From NCBI RefSeq assembly GCF_004322705.1, contig NZ_SIZZ01000003.1, positions 1 through 64,000 of the forward strand: a stretch of DNA of 64,000 nucleotides. The letters run 5' to 3'. The notes under the pieces are model-generated. The model searched no databases and was not told the origin of the DNA. It saw only the letters and a list, made by a program, of their open reading frames with translations. Of the stretch, positions 21,268-31,001 are shown one piece after another. The position numbers and the translations under genes were made by a program. Within the stretch, counting starts at the first letter, position 1; each line of letters begins with the position of its first letter. Source of the DNA: Dyella terrae (GTDB lineage Bacteria; Pseudomonadota; Gammaproteobacteria; Xanthomonadales; Rhodanobacteraceae).

Positions 21268-23916
21268 TCAATCGCGCAGCATGCTCTGCACGATTTCCGT
21301 CAGGTTGCGCGACAGCCCCGGCTGCGCTGCCATCTGCTCGACGGCCGCGCGCGCCCGCTCGCGACGCACCGGTTCCAGTCGCCGCCAACCGTTGAACGCC
21401 GTCGCCAGTCGCGCGGCCACCTGCGGATTAAGCACGTCCAGCTGCACCAGGCGTTCGGCGAGCAGGCGGTAGCCCGCGCCATCGGCCTGGTGGAAACCCA
21501 CCGGATTGCTGCGTGCCCACGCGCCGAACAGCGCATTGACGCGATTGGGATTCTTCAGCGTGAACGAGGGATCGCGTTCCAGCTCCTGCACGCGCACCAG
21601 CGACGCCGCACCCTGGCGCTGCGTCTGCACGTTGAACCATTTGTCGAGCGCCAGCGGGTTGTCGGCGTAGCGCTCGCGGAAATGCGTCAATGCAGCGGCT
21701 GCCTGCGGCGCGTCGGTGCGCACCAGCACGGACAAGGCGGCCAGGCGGTCGGTCATGCTCGGCGCGTTGTCGTACTGCAGCGTGGCCAGCACGTGGCCAC
21801 GCGATGCATCGAGCAACGACAGCAGTTCGAGCACACGCCGCTTGAGGCGACGACGGGCCTGGCTCGCGGCGTCGAGATCCGCCGTGGTTTCGCCGGCCAG
21901 CGCGGTGTAGCGCGCTTCAAGCGCGTCACGGCCTATGCGTTCGGCCAGCGCCTGCTGCAAGGCCCTGCGCGCCGCATGGATCAGGTCGGGATCGACTTCG
22001 CGCTCGCGCTCGGCCAGCTCGATTTCACCCGGCGGCGTCATCAGTTCAGCCAGCAGGGCATCGTCCACCGCCGTGTCATCGAACAGCGCTGCGAGCGCAT
22101 CGCACCAGGCGCTGACGGCATCACCCGACGTGCCCTGGCGCAGTGCTTCGTACGCCGCCACGGCCAGCTGCTGGCCCGCTTCCCAGCGATTGAAGCCATC
22201 GACGTCATGGCGCAGCAGCAGCGCGAGATCGCCGGGCGAGGACTGGCTTTCCAGGATCACCGGCGCCGAAAATCCGCGCAGCAGCGATGGCACCGGCTCC
22301 GAGGCCACGTCGCGGAACACGAACTGCTGTTCACCCTTGTCGACGATGACCACCAGCTCGGTCTCGCCCGCCGTATAGCCGTCCAAATGCAACGGCAGCA
22401 GATGGCCATCGCGATGGAACAGCGCCAGCTTCACCGGAATCGGCAAAGCTTGCGTTTCGGGCTGATTCGGCGTGGCGATCGTGTGCTGCGACAAGGTCAG
22501 CGTGTACTCGCGCTTGCCGGCATCAAAACTCCCGCGCGCCTTCAGGCGCGGCGTGCCCGACTGCGCATACCAGGAAAGGTAGGGCGACAAATCGACGCCG
22601 TTGGCCTCGCCCAGCGCGCCGAGGAAATCCTCCAGCGTGGCGGCGCGGCCATCGTTGCGCGCGAAGTAACGATCCATGCCACGGCGAAAACCTTCCGTGC
22701 CAAGGCGCCCGGACACCATGCGCACCAGTTCCGCACCCTTCTCGTACACGGTCGCGGTATAGAAGTTGTTGATCTCGCTGTACTGCGCCGGGCGCACCGG
22801 ATGTGCCAACGGGCCCGCATCTTCCGGGAACTGCGCGCGACGAAGCAGCGAGACGTCCTCAATGCGCTTGAGCGGCGCGGAATTCATGTCTTGCGAAAAC
22901 TGCTGCTCGCGGAAAACAGTCAGGCCTTCCTTCAGTGACAACTGGAACCAGTCGCGGCAGGTCACGCGATTGCCGCTCCAGTTGTGGAAATACTCGTGCG
23001 CCACGACGGCTTCCACGGCGCGGTACTCGTCGTCCGTGGTGGAGTCCGGATCGGCCAGCAAATACTTCGCGTTGAAGATGTTGAGGCCCTTGTTCTCCAT
23101 CGCGCCCATGTTGAAGTCATGGGTGGCGACGACATGGAACACGTCCAGATCGTAATTCCGGCCGTAGGCTTCCTCGTCCCAGCGCATCGAACGTTCCAGC
23201 GCGTCCATCGCGTAGTGGCAGCGATCGATCACGTTGGCTTCGGACCAGATCACCAGCTTCACCGGGCGCTGGTCGGCAGTGACGTAATCCCGCTCGATCT
23301 TCTCCAGGCGGCCGGCGACCAGCGCGAACAGATAGCTCGGCTTCGGATGCGGATCGACAAAGCGCGCCCAGTGACGACCACCTTCCAGTTCGCCGGCGCC
23401 ATCCGGATTGCCGCCGGCCAGCAATACCGGGAAGCGCGTCTTGTCGGCGCGCAGCGTCACCGTGTAGCTGGCGAGCACATCCGGGCGATCCGGGAAAAAG
23501 GTGATGTGGCGGAATCCCTCCGCTTCGCACTGCGTCAGCAGGAAGCCGGCCTCGCGCGATCCGGACAGATACAGTCCTTCCAGCGCGGTATTGGCGGCCG
23601 GATGCGTGCGCACGCGCGTTTCCAGCACGCTGCCGTCTTTCACGCCCTCGACTTCCAGCGCGCTGTCCACCAGCCGGAACTGGCCGGGCTCCAGCGCCAC
23701 CCCGTCCAGGCTGATCGACAGCAGGTCCAGCCCTTCGCCGTCCAGTCGCAGCGTCTCGTCCTGCGCCGGGTCACGGCGCAGATGCAGGCGTGACGTCACC
23801 TCGCTGCTGTCGATATCGAGGTCGAACACCAGTTCGACGCGCTCGACGCGCCAGGCGGGGGCGCGGTAGTCACTGAGGCGGATGGGGGCGGTGGACTGCT
23901 CGGAAACCGTGTTCAT
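21268..23916 (-). CDS. pepN: Aminopeptidase N
   Basis: 882 residues, full length for the M1 zinc aminopeptidase of the PepN type, which removes N-terminal residues from peptides in the cytoplasm. The exopeptidase motif GAMENKGLNIF lies near 255-265. The zinc site HEYFHNWSGNRVTCRD gives HExxH, with the downstream Glu in LKEGLTVFREQQFS. The C-terminal alpha-helical solenoid is present. Monocistronic, convergent with the small gene upstream. Confidence 0.96.
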   Translation of the reverse strand: MNTVSEQSTAPIRLSDYRAPAWRVERVELVFDLDIDSSEVTSRLHLRRDPAQDETLRLDGEGLDLLSISLDGVALEPGQFRLVDSALEVEGVKDGSVLETRVRTHPAANTALEGLYLSGSREAGFLLTQCEAEGFRHITFFPDRPDVLASYTVTLRADKTRFPVLLAGGNPDGAGELEGGRHWARFVDPHPKPSYLFALVAGRLEKIERDYVTADQRPVKLVIWSEANVIDRCHYAMDALERSMRWDEEAYGRNYDLDVFHVVATHDFNMGAMENKGLNIFNAKYLLADPDSTTDDEYRAVEAVVAHEYFHNWSGNRVTCRDWFQLSLKEGLTVFREQQFSQDMNSAPLKRIEDVSLLRRAQFPEDAGPLAHPVRPAQYSEINNFYTATVYEKGAELVRMVSGRLGTEGFRRGMDRYFARNDGRAATLEDFLGALGEANGVDLSPYLSWYAQSGTPRLKARGSFDAGKREYTLTLSQHTIATPNQPETQALPIPVKLALFHRDGHLLPLHLDGYTAGETELVVIVDKGEQQFVFRDVASEPVPSLLRGFSAPVILESQSSPGDLALLLRHDVDGFNRWEAGQQLAVAAYEALRQGTSGDAVSAWCDALAALFDDTAVDDALLAELMTPPGEIELAEREREVDPDLIHAARRALQQALAERIGRDALEARYTALAGETTADLDAASQARRRLKRRVLELLSLLDASRGHVLATLQYDNAPSMTDRLAALSVLVRTDAPQAAAALTHFRERYADNPLALDKWFNVQTQRQGAASLVRVQELERDPSFTLKNPNRVNALFGAWARSNPVGFHQADGAGYRLLAERLVQLDVLNPQVAARLATAFNGWRRLEPVRRERARAAVEQMAAQPGLSRNLTEIVQSMLRD

Positions 23917-23984
23917 GACGATCGCAGGGGGAATGAGGGGATAGATCAGGCTAACATGCGGGGCTTTAATGGCAGGACAAGACC

Positions 23985-24989
23985 ATGGTCGCCTTCCGGG
24001 CTGAGCGAACCACCGTCGGGCCCCATGAAATCGCCGTCCTGCACGACGATGCGAACGGCCGAAAGGTCCGCATTGCCCGCCGCGGCGCCACCGTCATGTC
24101 GATCGAGCAAGCCTGGCAAGGCACCTCATTCGACCTCGCCGACGGCTACCGCGACGCTGCCGAGCTCGACAGCCGCCCCAGCTCCCGCTTCGCCGTCATG
24201 GTCCCCTTTGCCAACCGCATCGCCGATGCGCGCTACACGTTTGATGGCACCGAATACGACCTGCAACCGGGCGTCGAAGGCGACCAGCGCGCAGCACGCC
24301 ATGGTTTCGTCCGTGGCGTCGATTTCGACCTGACCGAACGGCATGCCGACGAAGCCGGCGCGCGCGTCACCTTCACCACCCAGGCCATCCGCCCGGGCGT
24401 GCATCCGGGCTATCCCTTTGCCATCGACCTCACGGTCACCTACGTGCTCAACGCGCAAGGCCTTGAGGTGCGGGCGCGCATGCACAACGTCGGCGAACAG
24501 GCCGCGCCGTGCTTCTTCGGTTGGCATCCGTATTTCCGTCTTGGCGAGACGCCGATCGAACAGCTGGAGCTGAAGATTCCCGCGCGCCAAGTCGTGCGCA
24601 CGGATGCCCAGTACATCCCGCTCGAAGGCGATGCCGCGCGCGCGCCGCTGGAGCGCGAGGCCGGGCTGGATTTCCGTAGCTACAAGATCATCGGCGCGCA
24701 GGAACTCAACCACGCCTGGGCCGACCTCGTCCCCGATGCCGATGGCCGCGCGCGCACCTGGCTGCGCGATCCGGCCAACGGCCTCGCCATCGCGCTCTGG
24801 CAGGCATCCGGCGTCATGCTTGGCTTCACCGCCGACACCGTCACGCGCGACGTGCGCGGCTCGGTCGCGCTGGAGCCCATGGAGAGCTGGTCCAACGCCT
24901 TCAATCGCGCCGACTGCGCGCAAGCCATTCGCCTGGAAGCCGGCGAAGCCCGTACCTACCGTTGTGGAGTGGAGATCGTCCTGCCATGA
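23985..24989 (+). CDS. Aldose 1-epimerase family protein
   Basis: A 334-residue protein of the GalM/aldose-epimerase superfamily, which interconverts alpha and beta anomers of sugars. Family features are the beta-sandwich pattern with RFAVMVPFANRIADARYTFD near 67-86 and RHGFVRG near 104-110 containing the catalytic-type His. Later come PGYPFAID and CFFGWHPYFRLG, and a final GxxxLEPMESWSNAFN region. Specificity is unclear and could be a sugar or sugar phosphate. The ATG at 23985 is near the expected N terminus. Its stop overlaps the next gene by 4 nt. Confidence 0.85.
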   Translation: MVAFRAERTTVGPHEIAVLHDDANGRKVRIARRGATVMSIEQAWQGTSFDLADGYRDAAELDSRPSSRFAVMVPFANRIADARYTFDGTEYDLQPGVEGDQRAARHGFVRGVDFDLTERHADEAGARVTFTTQAIRPGVHPGYPFAIDLTVTYVLNAQGLEVRARMHNVGEQAAPCFFGWHPYFRLGETPIEQLELKIPARQVVRTDAQYIPLEGDAARAPLEREAGLDFRSYKIIGAQELNHAWADLVPDADGRARTWLRDPANGLAIALWQASGVMLGFTADTVTRDVRGSVALEPMESWSNAFNRADCAQAIRLEAGEARTYRCGVEIVLP

Positions 24990-25936
24990 GTGTCGCCTTG
25001 CCCCGAATCGATGCCATCCGTGATGCCGCCGCGCGCATCGCACCGCACGCGGTGGTCACGCCCGTGATGCGTAACGCGCGCCTGGACGCGCTGGCCGGCG
25101 CGCAGCTGTTTTTCAAGTGCGAAAACCTGCAGCGCGGCGGTGCCTTCAAGTTTCGCGGCGCCTGCAATGCGGTGTGGTCGCTGAGCGACGACGAAGCCGC
25201 GCGCGGCGTGGTCACGCACTCGTCCGGCAACCACGGCAATGCACTGGCCATTGCCGCCTCCACGCGCGGCATTCCCGCGCACGTCGTCGTGCCCGAGGGC
25301 GCGGTGAAGGCCAAGCTCGAAGCCATCGAGCAGGCCGGGGCGGTGCTCCATCGTTGTGCTCCCAACACCCCTGCCCGCGAAGCCGCTGCCGCCGAAGTCC
25401 AGCGCCAGACCGGCGCCGACCTCGTGCATCCGTACGCCGACACGCGCGTCATGGCCGGGCAGGGCACGCTCGTTCTCGAACTGCTCAACCAGGCGGGCGA
25501 TCTGGACATCATCGTGACGCCGGTCGGCGGTGGCGGCCTGGCCGCTGGCTGCGCCATTGCCGCGCACGCGCTGGATTCTTCCATCCAGATGATCGCCGCC
25601 GAACCCGAAGGTGCCGACGATGCCGCCCAGTCGCTGGCACAGGGCTCGCGCATCGCGGGCATCACCGCCAACACCATCTGCGACGGCCTGCGCACGCTGA
25701 TCGGCGAATCCAACTTCGAAGCCCTGCAGCAGCACGGCACCCAGGTGGTGACGGTGTCCGACGACGAAGTCGTTGCCGCCATGAAAACCCTCTGGCGCGA
25801 ACTCAAGCTGGTGATCGAGCCGTCCAGTGCAACGGTGTTCGCCGCCGTGCTGAAGCGCCCGGAACAGTTCGCCGGCAAGCGCGTCGGCCTGGTGCTGACC
25901 GGCGGCAACGTGGATCTGGAAGCCCTGCCGTTCTGA
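24986..25936 (+). CDS. Pyridoxal-phosphate threonine/serine dehydratase family protein
   Basis: 316 residues with the fold-type II PLP enzyme signature. The lysine motif is KCENLQRGGAFKFRGA near 45-60, the substrate loop HSSGNHGNALA near 80, and the phosphate cradle VGGGGLAAG near 180. There is no regulatory ACT domain, so it resembles catabolic threonine dehydratase or serine racemase more than biosynthetic IlvA. It deaminates threonine or serine to the keto acid, or racemises serine. Coupled to the epimerase-like gene by an ATGA overlap, although no pathway joins them obviously. Confidence 0.87.
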   Translation: MSVALPRIDAIRDAAARIAPHAVVTPVMRNARLDALAGAQLFFKCENLQRGGAFKFRGACNAVWSLSDDEAARGVVTHSSGNHGNALAIAASTRGIPAHVVVPEGAVKAKLEAIEQAGAVLHRCAPNTPAREAAAAEVQRQTGADLVHPYADTRVMAGQGTLVLELLNQAGDLDIIVTPVGGGGLAAGCAIAAHALDSSIQMIAAEPEGADDAAQSLAQGSRIAGITANTICDGLRTLIGESNFEALQQHGTQVVTVSDDEVVAAMKTLWRELKLVIEPSSATVFAAVLKRPEQFAGKRVGLVLTGGNVDLEALPF

Positions 25937-26033
25937 TCGAACGGCGCCGCCACGACTCCGGCGTTTCGCTGCCAGCGATTCGCCAGAGTCGTGCGCTAGG
26001 TTGCGCCGTCTCCCATGGCGGCAAGGAACCTTC

Positions 26034-26783
26034 GTGTCATTTCAAGGAAGAAGGGCGCTGGCGCTGATTGTCGCGGGCTTGCTGGCCTGCATCGGCCCGG
26101 CGAGTGCGGCAACGACCTGTCCACTGCTTCGCGCCCACTACCACCTGTCCGCCAACCCGCACTTCACGCTGTCCTTCACGCGGTTGCCGAAGAGCGACGC
26201 CGTGATGACGGACGTCGCGCTCAAGCTCACGCCGCCGGCAGGCCCCAGCTACTGGTACTTCTTCGATGGAGGATCAGCGCGCTACGTCAACATGATCTCG
26301 ACCACCGACCCCGCCGCACCGGGTTGGCACATCGAACCGGACCGCGGCGACCGCCGCAGCCGGCCGCTGGGGGAGATGCATTACTACGCGTGGTCCGGCA
26401 ACTATCGCTTCGACGAGAGCATGCCCAAAACGAGTACGCCGGCGCCGCAGCACATCTTCCTGCCCGATCTGGCGGAGATCATGTGGTACGCCGCCAACCC
26501 GCGGATCAGCGTGCCCTACGGCGTGTTCGAATTCGACGGCTGCGCGCCGCGCCAGGCCTTCCGCCACACGCGCACGCCGCTCACCGCCACCAGCCCCAGC
26601 ACGATGAACGCCATGCCGACGTACTCCGTCGGCCCCGGCTGCTCGCCCAGGATCATCCACGCCAGCACCACGCTGACGATCGGCACGCCCAGGCTCGACA
26701 AACTGGCGATGGCCGTCGACAGGCGCTGCAGCACGAACAGCCACATGCCCCAGGCCAGGCTCGACGCCAGCAGCACGCTGTAA
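26034..26783 (+). CDS. Hypothetical exported protein; 3' end runs antisense into the EamA gene
   Basis: A 249-residue frame with a clear signal peptide (ALALIVAGLLACIGPASA, then ATTCP). A beta-rich, Tyr/Trp-containing secreted region follows up to about residue 165 (PYGVFEFDGCAP). I do not recognise the family. The last 88 residues (from 26516) are encoded antisense to the end of the EamA gene and look compositionally non-native (Ser/Thr/Arg-rich), so the ancestral stop was probably near 26,550 and was lost. GTG at 26034 has AAGGA upstream. Either a natural long overlap or a read-through extension. Confidence 0.55.
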   Translation: MSFQGRRALALIVAGLLACIGPASAATTCPLLRAHYHLSANPHFTLSFTRLPKSDAVMTDVALKLTPPAGPSYWYFFDGGSARYVNMISTTDPAAPGWHIEPDRGDRRSRPLGEMHYYAWSGNYRFDESMPKTSTPAPQHIFLPDLAEIMWYAANPRISVPYGVFEFDGCAPRQAFRHTRTPLTATSPSTMNAMPTYSVGPGCSPRIIHASTTLTIGTPRLDKLAMAVDRRCSTNSHMPQARLDASSTL

Positions 26784-27436
26784 GCGAGCCCGCCAATCAG
26801 GCCCCAGGTCCATTCGATCGGGCGCTGCGGGATGCACACCGCCAGCACGCACAAGGCCAGCGAACCGAAGGCCATCTGCCACGCGGTGAGATTGAGAGGG
26901 GAGGGGCGGTGCTCGATGAACATCTTCTTGCTCAGCACCGTGCCCATGGCCCAGCAGAACCCGGCGACCATGGCCAGCAAGGTGCTGGTGCTCGAACCCA
27001 GCCCGCGCCACGGTTCGATGATGCAGATCAGGCCCACGGCCGCGAAGGCAAGTCCGATCCAGTGGCGCCGCGTCGGCCGCTCGCCGAGGATGGCCCACGC
27101 CAGCAGCACCGCCCAGAACGGCATGGTGTAGGCAAGCAGGGCGATGCGCCCGGCGCCACCGGACACGAGCGCAAGCTGCCCCAGGCCCTGGAAAAAAGCG
27201 GTCTGGCTCATGCCGATCAGGAAGGTCAGGCCCAGCGGCGGCGGCTTCAGCGGCTGGCGCATTGCCATCAGGGCGATGAACAGCACCACCGAGCCCAGGA
27301 CGTAGCGGATCGCCGAAAACTGAAACGGCCCGGCGTGCTGCAGCACCTGCTTCATCACGATCCAGCTGTAGGCCCAGATCAGGATGGTCGCGATCATGGC
27401 GATCACGGCGCTGCGTTGTGAGGAGGAAGAGGACAT
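26516..27436 (-). CDS. EamA-family (DMT) transporter
   Basis: A 306-residue inner-membrane protein with two EamA repeats of five helices each. Repeat 1 begins VIAMIATILIWAYSWIVMKQ. Repeat 2 begins STLLAMVAGFCWAMGTVLSK and carries the conserved W and G residues of the drug/metabolite transporter superfamily. The family exports amino acids, nucleosides or drugs; the substrate is not deducible. The ATG at 27436 precedes SSSSSQRS and the first helix; the frame stays open upstream but without membrane character. It overlaps the convergent exported-protein frame by 268 bp. Confidence 0.9.
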   Translation of the reverse strand: MSSSSSQRSAVIAMIATILIWAYSWIVMKQVLQHAGPFQFSAIRYVLGSVVLFIALMAMRQPLKPPPLGLTFLIGMSQTAFFQGLGQLALVSGGAGRIALLAYTMPFWAVLLAWAILGERPTRRHWIGLAFAAVGLICIIEPWRGLGSSTSTLLAMVAGFCWAMGTVLSKKMFIEHRPSPLNLTAWQMAFGSLALCVLAVCIPQRPIEWTWGLIGGLAYSVLLASSLAWGMWLFVLQRLSTAIASLSSLGVPIVSVVLAWMILGEQPGPTEYVGMAFIVLGLVAVSGVRVWRKAWRGAQPSNSNTP

Positions 27437-27661
27437 CGGGCCGGACAACCTTCGAAGCAGGTAAGCGTACTCACGTACGCCCGGGAGGGGCGAGCAAGCG
27501 GGGCGACAGTTTCGTCGCAAGCTATTTCGTTTGGAAGTCCAGTCTTCGTTTCTGCTTAGGACCAATCGCCCCAAGCGCAGCGCAGCAACGAAATCTTTTG
27601 CTTTGCATTTTGCGTCGTGATAACAAAAGCGCGCACCAGCATCGACCTTATGGGGGGCCTG

Positions 27662-28432
27662 ATGATCGAGCTGGAGTTTCAGATCCTGTCGGATCGTCGC
27701 GAGGGATTGCTCGTTGACCTTGGACGCCTGGTCGTTGCCAGCGGGTATACCCTGCTGCGGCAGCGCCTGTCCCAGGACCAAAGGGGAACGTGGCTGACCA
27801 TGCGCGTGCGTGGTCCGGCCGAACATCAGTCGTCGCTGGAAGAGGGGCTCGCCACGCATGCCCGCGTGCGCAGCTTCGAAACCGCGCTGGCCGGGGTGGG
27901 CCATGCCCCAACCCCGCCGCTCGTTACTCCGGCGCCCGTGGCGACACCCGCGCCGGTGCCCGCGCCGGCCGCCGGATCGCCGGATTTGCCTGCCGACGTC
28001 CGCCAGGTCGAAGCCGTGCTGCCGCAACTGGCGCGTGACTATCCCAAGGTCTACCCGTGGCTGCTCACGCTCGAGCACGCCGTCGCCGACCCGGCGCGCA
28101 AGCCCTCGCTGTTGCTGGCGGGCCAGCGCACCGGCACGTGGATCTACAAGCGCGACTACGCCATGGGGGCCAAGCTGCCCCTGGTCGACGCCATCAAGCG
28201 CATTGCCTTGCCGGCCCTGCGTGAACTGGTGGCGGCCGAGTGCCGCGACGGCCAGTTCCACATCCAGAACAGTCCCTTGTGCCCGCCCGGTGGCCACACC
28301 GGCTGCCACTTCTTCGCCGGCTACCTGGAAGGCGTGTTGAACGGCGCCATGGGCAGGCACGATGTCGAGGTGCATCGCCTGCATTGCCGCAGCGATGGCG
28401 CGCCGGCCTGCGTCATCGACGTATCCGATTAA
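27662..28432 (+). CDS. Two-domain sensor-like protein: ACT-like N terminus, V4R/4-vinyl-reductase-like C terminus
   Basis: 256 residues. Residues 1-75 (IELEFQILSDRREGLLVDLG) resemble an ACT-like ligand-binding fold. An Ala/Pro-rich linker follows. From about 115 the protein resembles the V4R domain, with the Cys/His pairs CPPGGHTGCHFFAGYLEG and LHCRSDGAPAC, typical of small-molecule or metal-binding sensory modules near XylR_N and 4-vinyl reductases. No DNA-binding output is present. The start is uncertain: ATG 27662 has GGGGGG upstream; ATG 27650 and GTG 27617 are alternatives. The MHYT gene follows at 95 bp. Role unknown, signalling inferred. Confidence 0.6.
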   Translation: MIELEFQILSDRREGLLVDLGRLVVASGYTLLRQRLSQDQRGTWLTMRVRGPAEHQSSLEEGLATHARVRSFETALAGVGHAPTPPLVTPAPVATPAPVPAPAAGSPDLPADVRQVEAVLPQLARDYPKVYPWLLTLEHAVADPARKPSLLLAGQRTGTWIYKRDYAMGAKLPLVDAIKRIALPALRELVAAECRDGQFHIQNSPLCPPGGHTGCHFFAGYLEGVLNGAMGRHDVEVHRLHCRSDGAPACVIDVSD

Positions 28433-28526
28433 GCCTTGCCGCCCGAACGCAGCGCGCAGCGCGCCGCGCGCCGCGCCGTCGTACCCCAACGTGCATTTTT
28501 CCGTCGTCCCACAGGGAGGTCGTGCC

Positions 28527-29270
28527 ATGCCTGATCACCAGACGTTCAACCTGACTTTGGTCGTGCTGTCGTACGTGGTTTCCGTGCTCGGATCCTTCAC
28601 CGCGCTGCAACTGGCGGTAGCCATCCCCGAGGCGCAGTCGACGCGCCAACGCTTCGGCGCCATCGTGGCCGCTGGCGCCGTCATGGGCGTGGGCGCGATC
28701 TGGGCAATGCATTTCATCGGGATGCTCGCCTGCGACATGGGCATGCCGGTGACCTACGAACTGAGCATGACGATCATGTCCGCCGTGATCGCCTTCGTGT
28801 CCTGTTCGCTCGGTTTTGGCATTGCCAGCAGTGGCACCTTCGGCTGGGGCAAGTTGTTCGTCGGTGGCCTGTTCATGGGCCTGGGCGTCACCGGCATGCA
28901 TTACCTGGGCATGGCCGCGATGATGATGGGCGCCTTCCTCAGCTACGACATGAACATCGTGATGATCTCCATGCTCATCGCCGTCGTCGCGTCGATCGCC
29001 GCCTTATGGCTGGCCTTCAACATGCGTGGCCCGGTACAGATGGTGGGTAGTGCTCTCGTCATGGGTGTCGCCGTCTGCGGCATGCATTACACCGGCATGG
29101 CCGCGGTCAGCATGGACGACAACGGCAGCCAGTTGCCCACGCACTTCGCCGATGGCATCCGCGGCGACCACCTGGGCGAGACGATCTTCGTCCTCGTGCT
29201 GGGCATGCTGATCGTCATCCTCGGCGTACTGAGCGTGCGGCAGCGCCGCCGCGCCGCGCTGAGCATCTGA
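28527..29270 (+). CDS. MHYT-domain integral membrane protein
   Basis: A 247-residue protein with seven predicted transmembrane helices and three MHYT-type motifs, MHFIGM, MHYLGM and MHYTGM, proposed to bind copper and sense O2, CO or NO. Most MHYT proteins carry GGDEF/EAL or kinase domains, while this one ends after the membrane part (VRQRRRAALSI), so it must act through a partner. AGGGAGG lies 6 nt before the ATG. The upstream ACT/V4R-like gene is the nearest candidate partner; this is inference from adjacency. Confidence 0.88.
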   Translation: MPDHQTFNLTLVVLSYVVSVLGSFTALQLAVAIPEAQSTRQRFGAIVAAGAVMGVGAIWAMHFIGMLACDMGMPVTYELSMTIMSAVIAFVSCSLGFGIASSGTFGWGKLFVGGLFMGLGVTGMHYLGMAAMMMGAFLSYDMNIVMISMLIAVVASIAALWLAFNMRGPVQMVGSALVMGVAVCGMHYTGMAAVSMDDNGSQLPTHFADGIRGDHLGETIFVLVLGMLIVILGVLSVRQRRRAALSI

Positions 29271-29326
29271 GCGCATCGGCGGAGGGTGTAAGGTGTGCGC
29301 GCCTTGCCCCTCACGCCGAGCCCGAC

Positions 29327-29902
29327 ATGCCAGCCAAGCCGCTTACCCGTTGTCCCTGGGCTACCGACAGCTCCGACGCCATGCAGCACTACCACGACAC
29401 CGAGTGGGGTGTGCCGCTGCACGATGACCAGGGGCTGTTCGAATTCATGGTGCTCGAAGGGGCGCAGGCCGGCTTGTCGTGGAGCACGGTGCTGGCCAAG
29501 CGCGAGCGCTATCGCGAAGTGTTCCATCAGTTCGACATCGCGCGCGTCGCGGCGATGAAGGACAAAGAGCTGGAGAAGCTGCTGCAGGACCCGGGCATTA
29601 TCCGCAACCGGCTCAAAGTCAGCTCGGCGCGCGATAACGCCACCATCGCGCTCGAAGTCATCGAGGAACACGGCAGCCTGGATAGGTACCTGTGGTCCTT
29701 CGTCGGCGGCAAGCCCATCGTCAACCACTGGAAGACTTCCAACCAGGTGCCGGCGACCACCGCCGTGTCCGATCTGATGAGCAAAACGCTGCGCAAGCGC
29801 GGCTTCCGCTTCGTCGGCTCCACCATCTGCTACGCCTTCATGCAAGCTACGGGCATGGTCAACGACCACGCCGTGACGTGCTTCCGCTACGGCAAGCGCT
29901 AA
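29327..29902 (+). CDS. tag: DNA-3-methyladenine glycosylase I
   Basis: 191 residues, the usual length of Tag, which excises 3-methyladenine from alkylated DNA. RCPWA near the N terminus, HDTEWGVPLHDD (catalytic Glu and the pocket), EGAQAGLSWSTVLAKRE and the C-terminal NDHAVTCFRY with the zinc Cys/His set are all present. Monocistronic. Confidence 0.95.
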   Translation: MPAKPLTRCPWATDSSDAMQHYHDTEWGVPLHDDQGLFEFMVLEGAQAGLSWSTVLAKRERYREVFHQFDIARVAAMKDKELEKLLQDPGIIRNRLKVSSARDNATIALEVIEEHGSLDRYLWSFVGGKPIVNHWKTSNQVPATTAVSDLMSKTLRKRGFRFVGSTICYAFMQATGMVNDHAVTCFRYGKR

Positions 29903-29939
29903 AGGCCTTCTCCCGTCCGTGGGAGAAGGCCACGCAGCA

Positions 29940-31001
29940 TCACTTGATGCCGATCACCATCGACTCCGGCCCCGCCAGGTGCTCGACACGCACCTCGCGG
30001 AAACCGGCTTCCTTCATCCACTTGATGCAATCGGCACCGGTGTAATCGAAGCCTCCGGGCGTTTCGATCAGCATGTTGAGGCTCATCAGCAGGCCCAGCG
30101 CATTTTCCTTGCGCGCGTCATCGATGATCGAGTCGTACACGATCAGGCTGCCGCCTTCCGGCAGCGCGGCGTAGCATTTGGCCAGCAGCTGCTTCTTCTC
30201 GGCAAGGTTCCAGTCGTGAAGGATGTGGCCCATCACCAGCACGTCGGCCTGCGGCAGCGCGTCGGCAAAGAAGTCGCCGGGATAGAAACGGAGGCGCTCC
30301 TGCAAACCATGCTTGGCAACGTATTCGTCGAACACCTTGCCCACCACCGGCAGGTCGAAACCGCCGCCGGTCAGGTGCGGATGCGCCAGCGCCACCTGCA
30401 CGGGAAGCGCGCCCTGCGCCACGCCCAGGTCGATAAAAGTTTTGTACTGATGCCATGGGAACTTCTGCGCCATCGCCTGCGCCGCGCCGAGGCTCACGCC
30501 CGTCATGGCCGACAGGAATTCCCGCAAGCTCGCTTCATCGCGATACAGCTGATCGAACGCCGTGTCGTCCTTGGCCGAGCCGTTCTGCGGCTGGCCGGTG
30601 CGCAGCGCATCGGTGAGATTGCCCCACGACTGGTACAGGCGTGTTGCGCACATGTCGAGCAGGCCGCCGACATACGACGGCTTGGCGCGATCAAGGAAAA
30701 GGTCGGCATCCGCCGTGTTGCGATAGATCCCGCTGTCGCGCTGGAGCAGCTTCAGGGCCACCAAAGCATCGAGAAAATCGACCGCCGAGCGCGGGTGCAG
30801 CCCAAGCAGCCCCATCAGCGCGGTGGCGGTGCGGCCACCCTTGGCCAGCTCGGTAAAAACGCCCAGTTCGACGGCGGAAAGTACCGTGCGTGACGCCCAG
30901 AAACCCATGCCAAGCTGCAGCAGGTAATCGGGCGTGATGGACGAAACGGGTTGAGCGGCCTGCGCAACGGCGGCAGCGGAATGGTCGTGCGACATGTACA
31001 T
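29940..31001 (-). CDS. SAM-dependent O-methyltransferase (plant OMT/CrtF-like family)
   Basis: 353 residues. The N-terminal dimerisation domain ([39 protein letters not shown]) and a Rossmann methyltransferase domain ([20 protein letters not shown] near 190-210, [13 protein letters not shown] near 265) match the methyltransf_2 family, which methylates hydroxyls of small aromatic or isoprenoid molecules. The glycine loop is somewhat altered (GVAQGALP rather than GGGxG). Two ATGs (31001, 30995) share one GGAGG; the choice is open. No biosynthetic cluster surrounds it, so the substrate is unknown. Confidence 0.82.
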   Translation of the reverse strand: MYMSHDHSAAAVAQAAQPVSSITPDYLLQLGMGFWASRTVLSAVELGVFTELAKGGRTATALMGLLGLHPRSAVDFLDALVALKLLQRDSGIYRNTADADLFLDRAKPSYVGGLLDMCATRLYQSWGNLTDALRTGQPQNGSAKDDTAFDQLYRDEASLREFLSAMTGVSLGAAQAMAQKFPWHQYKTFIDLGVAQGALPVQVALAHPHLTGGGFDLPVVGKVFDEYVAKHGLQERLRFYPGDFFADALPQADVLVMGHILHDWNLAEKKQLLAKCYAALPEGGSLIVYDSIIDDARKENALGLLMSLNMLIETPGGFDYTGADCIKWMKEAGFREVRVEHLAGPESMVIGIK

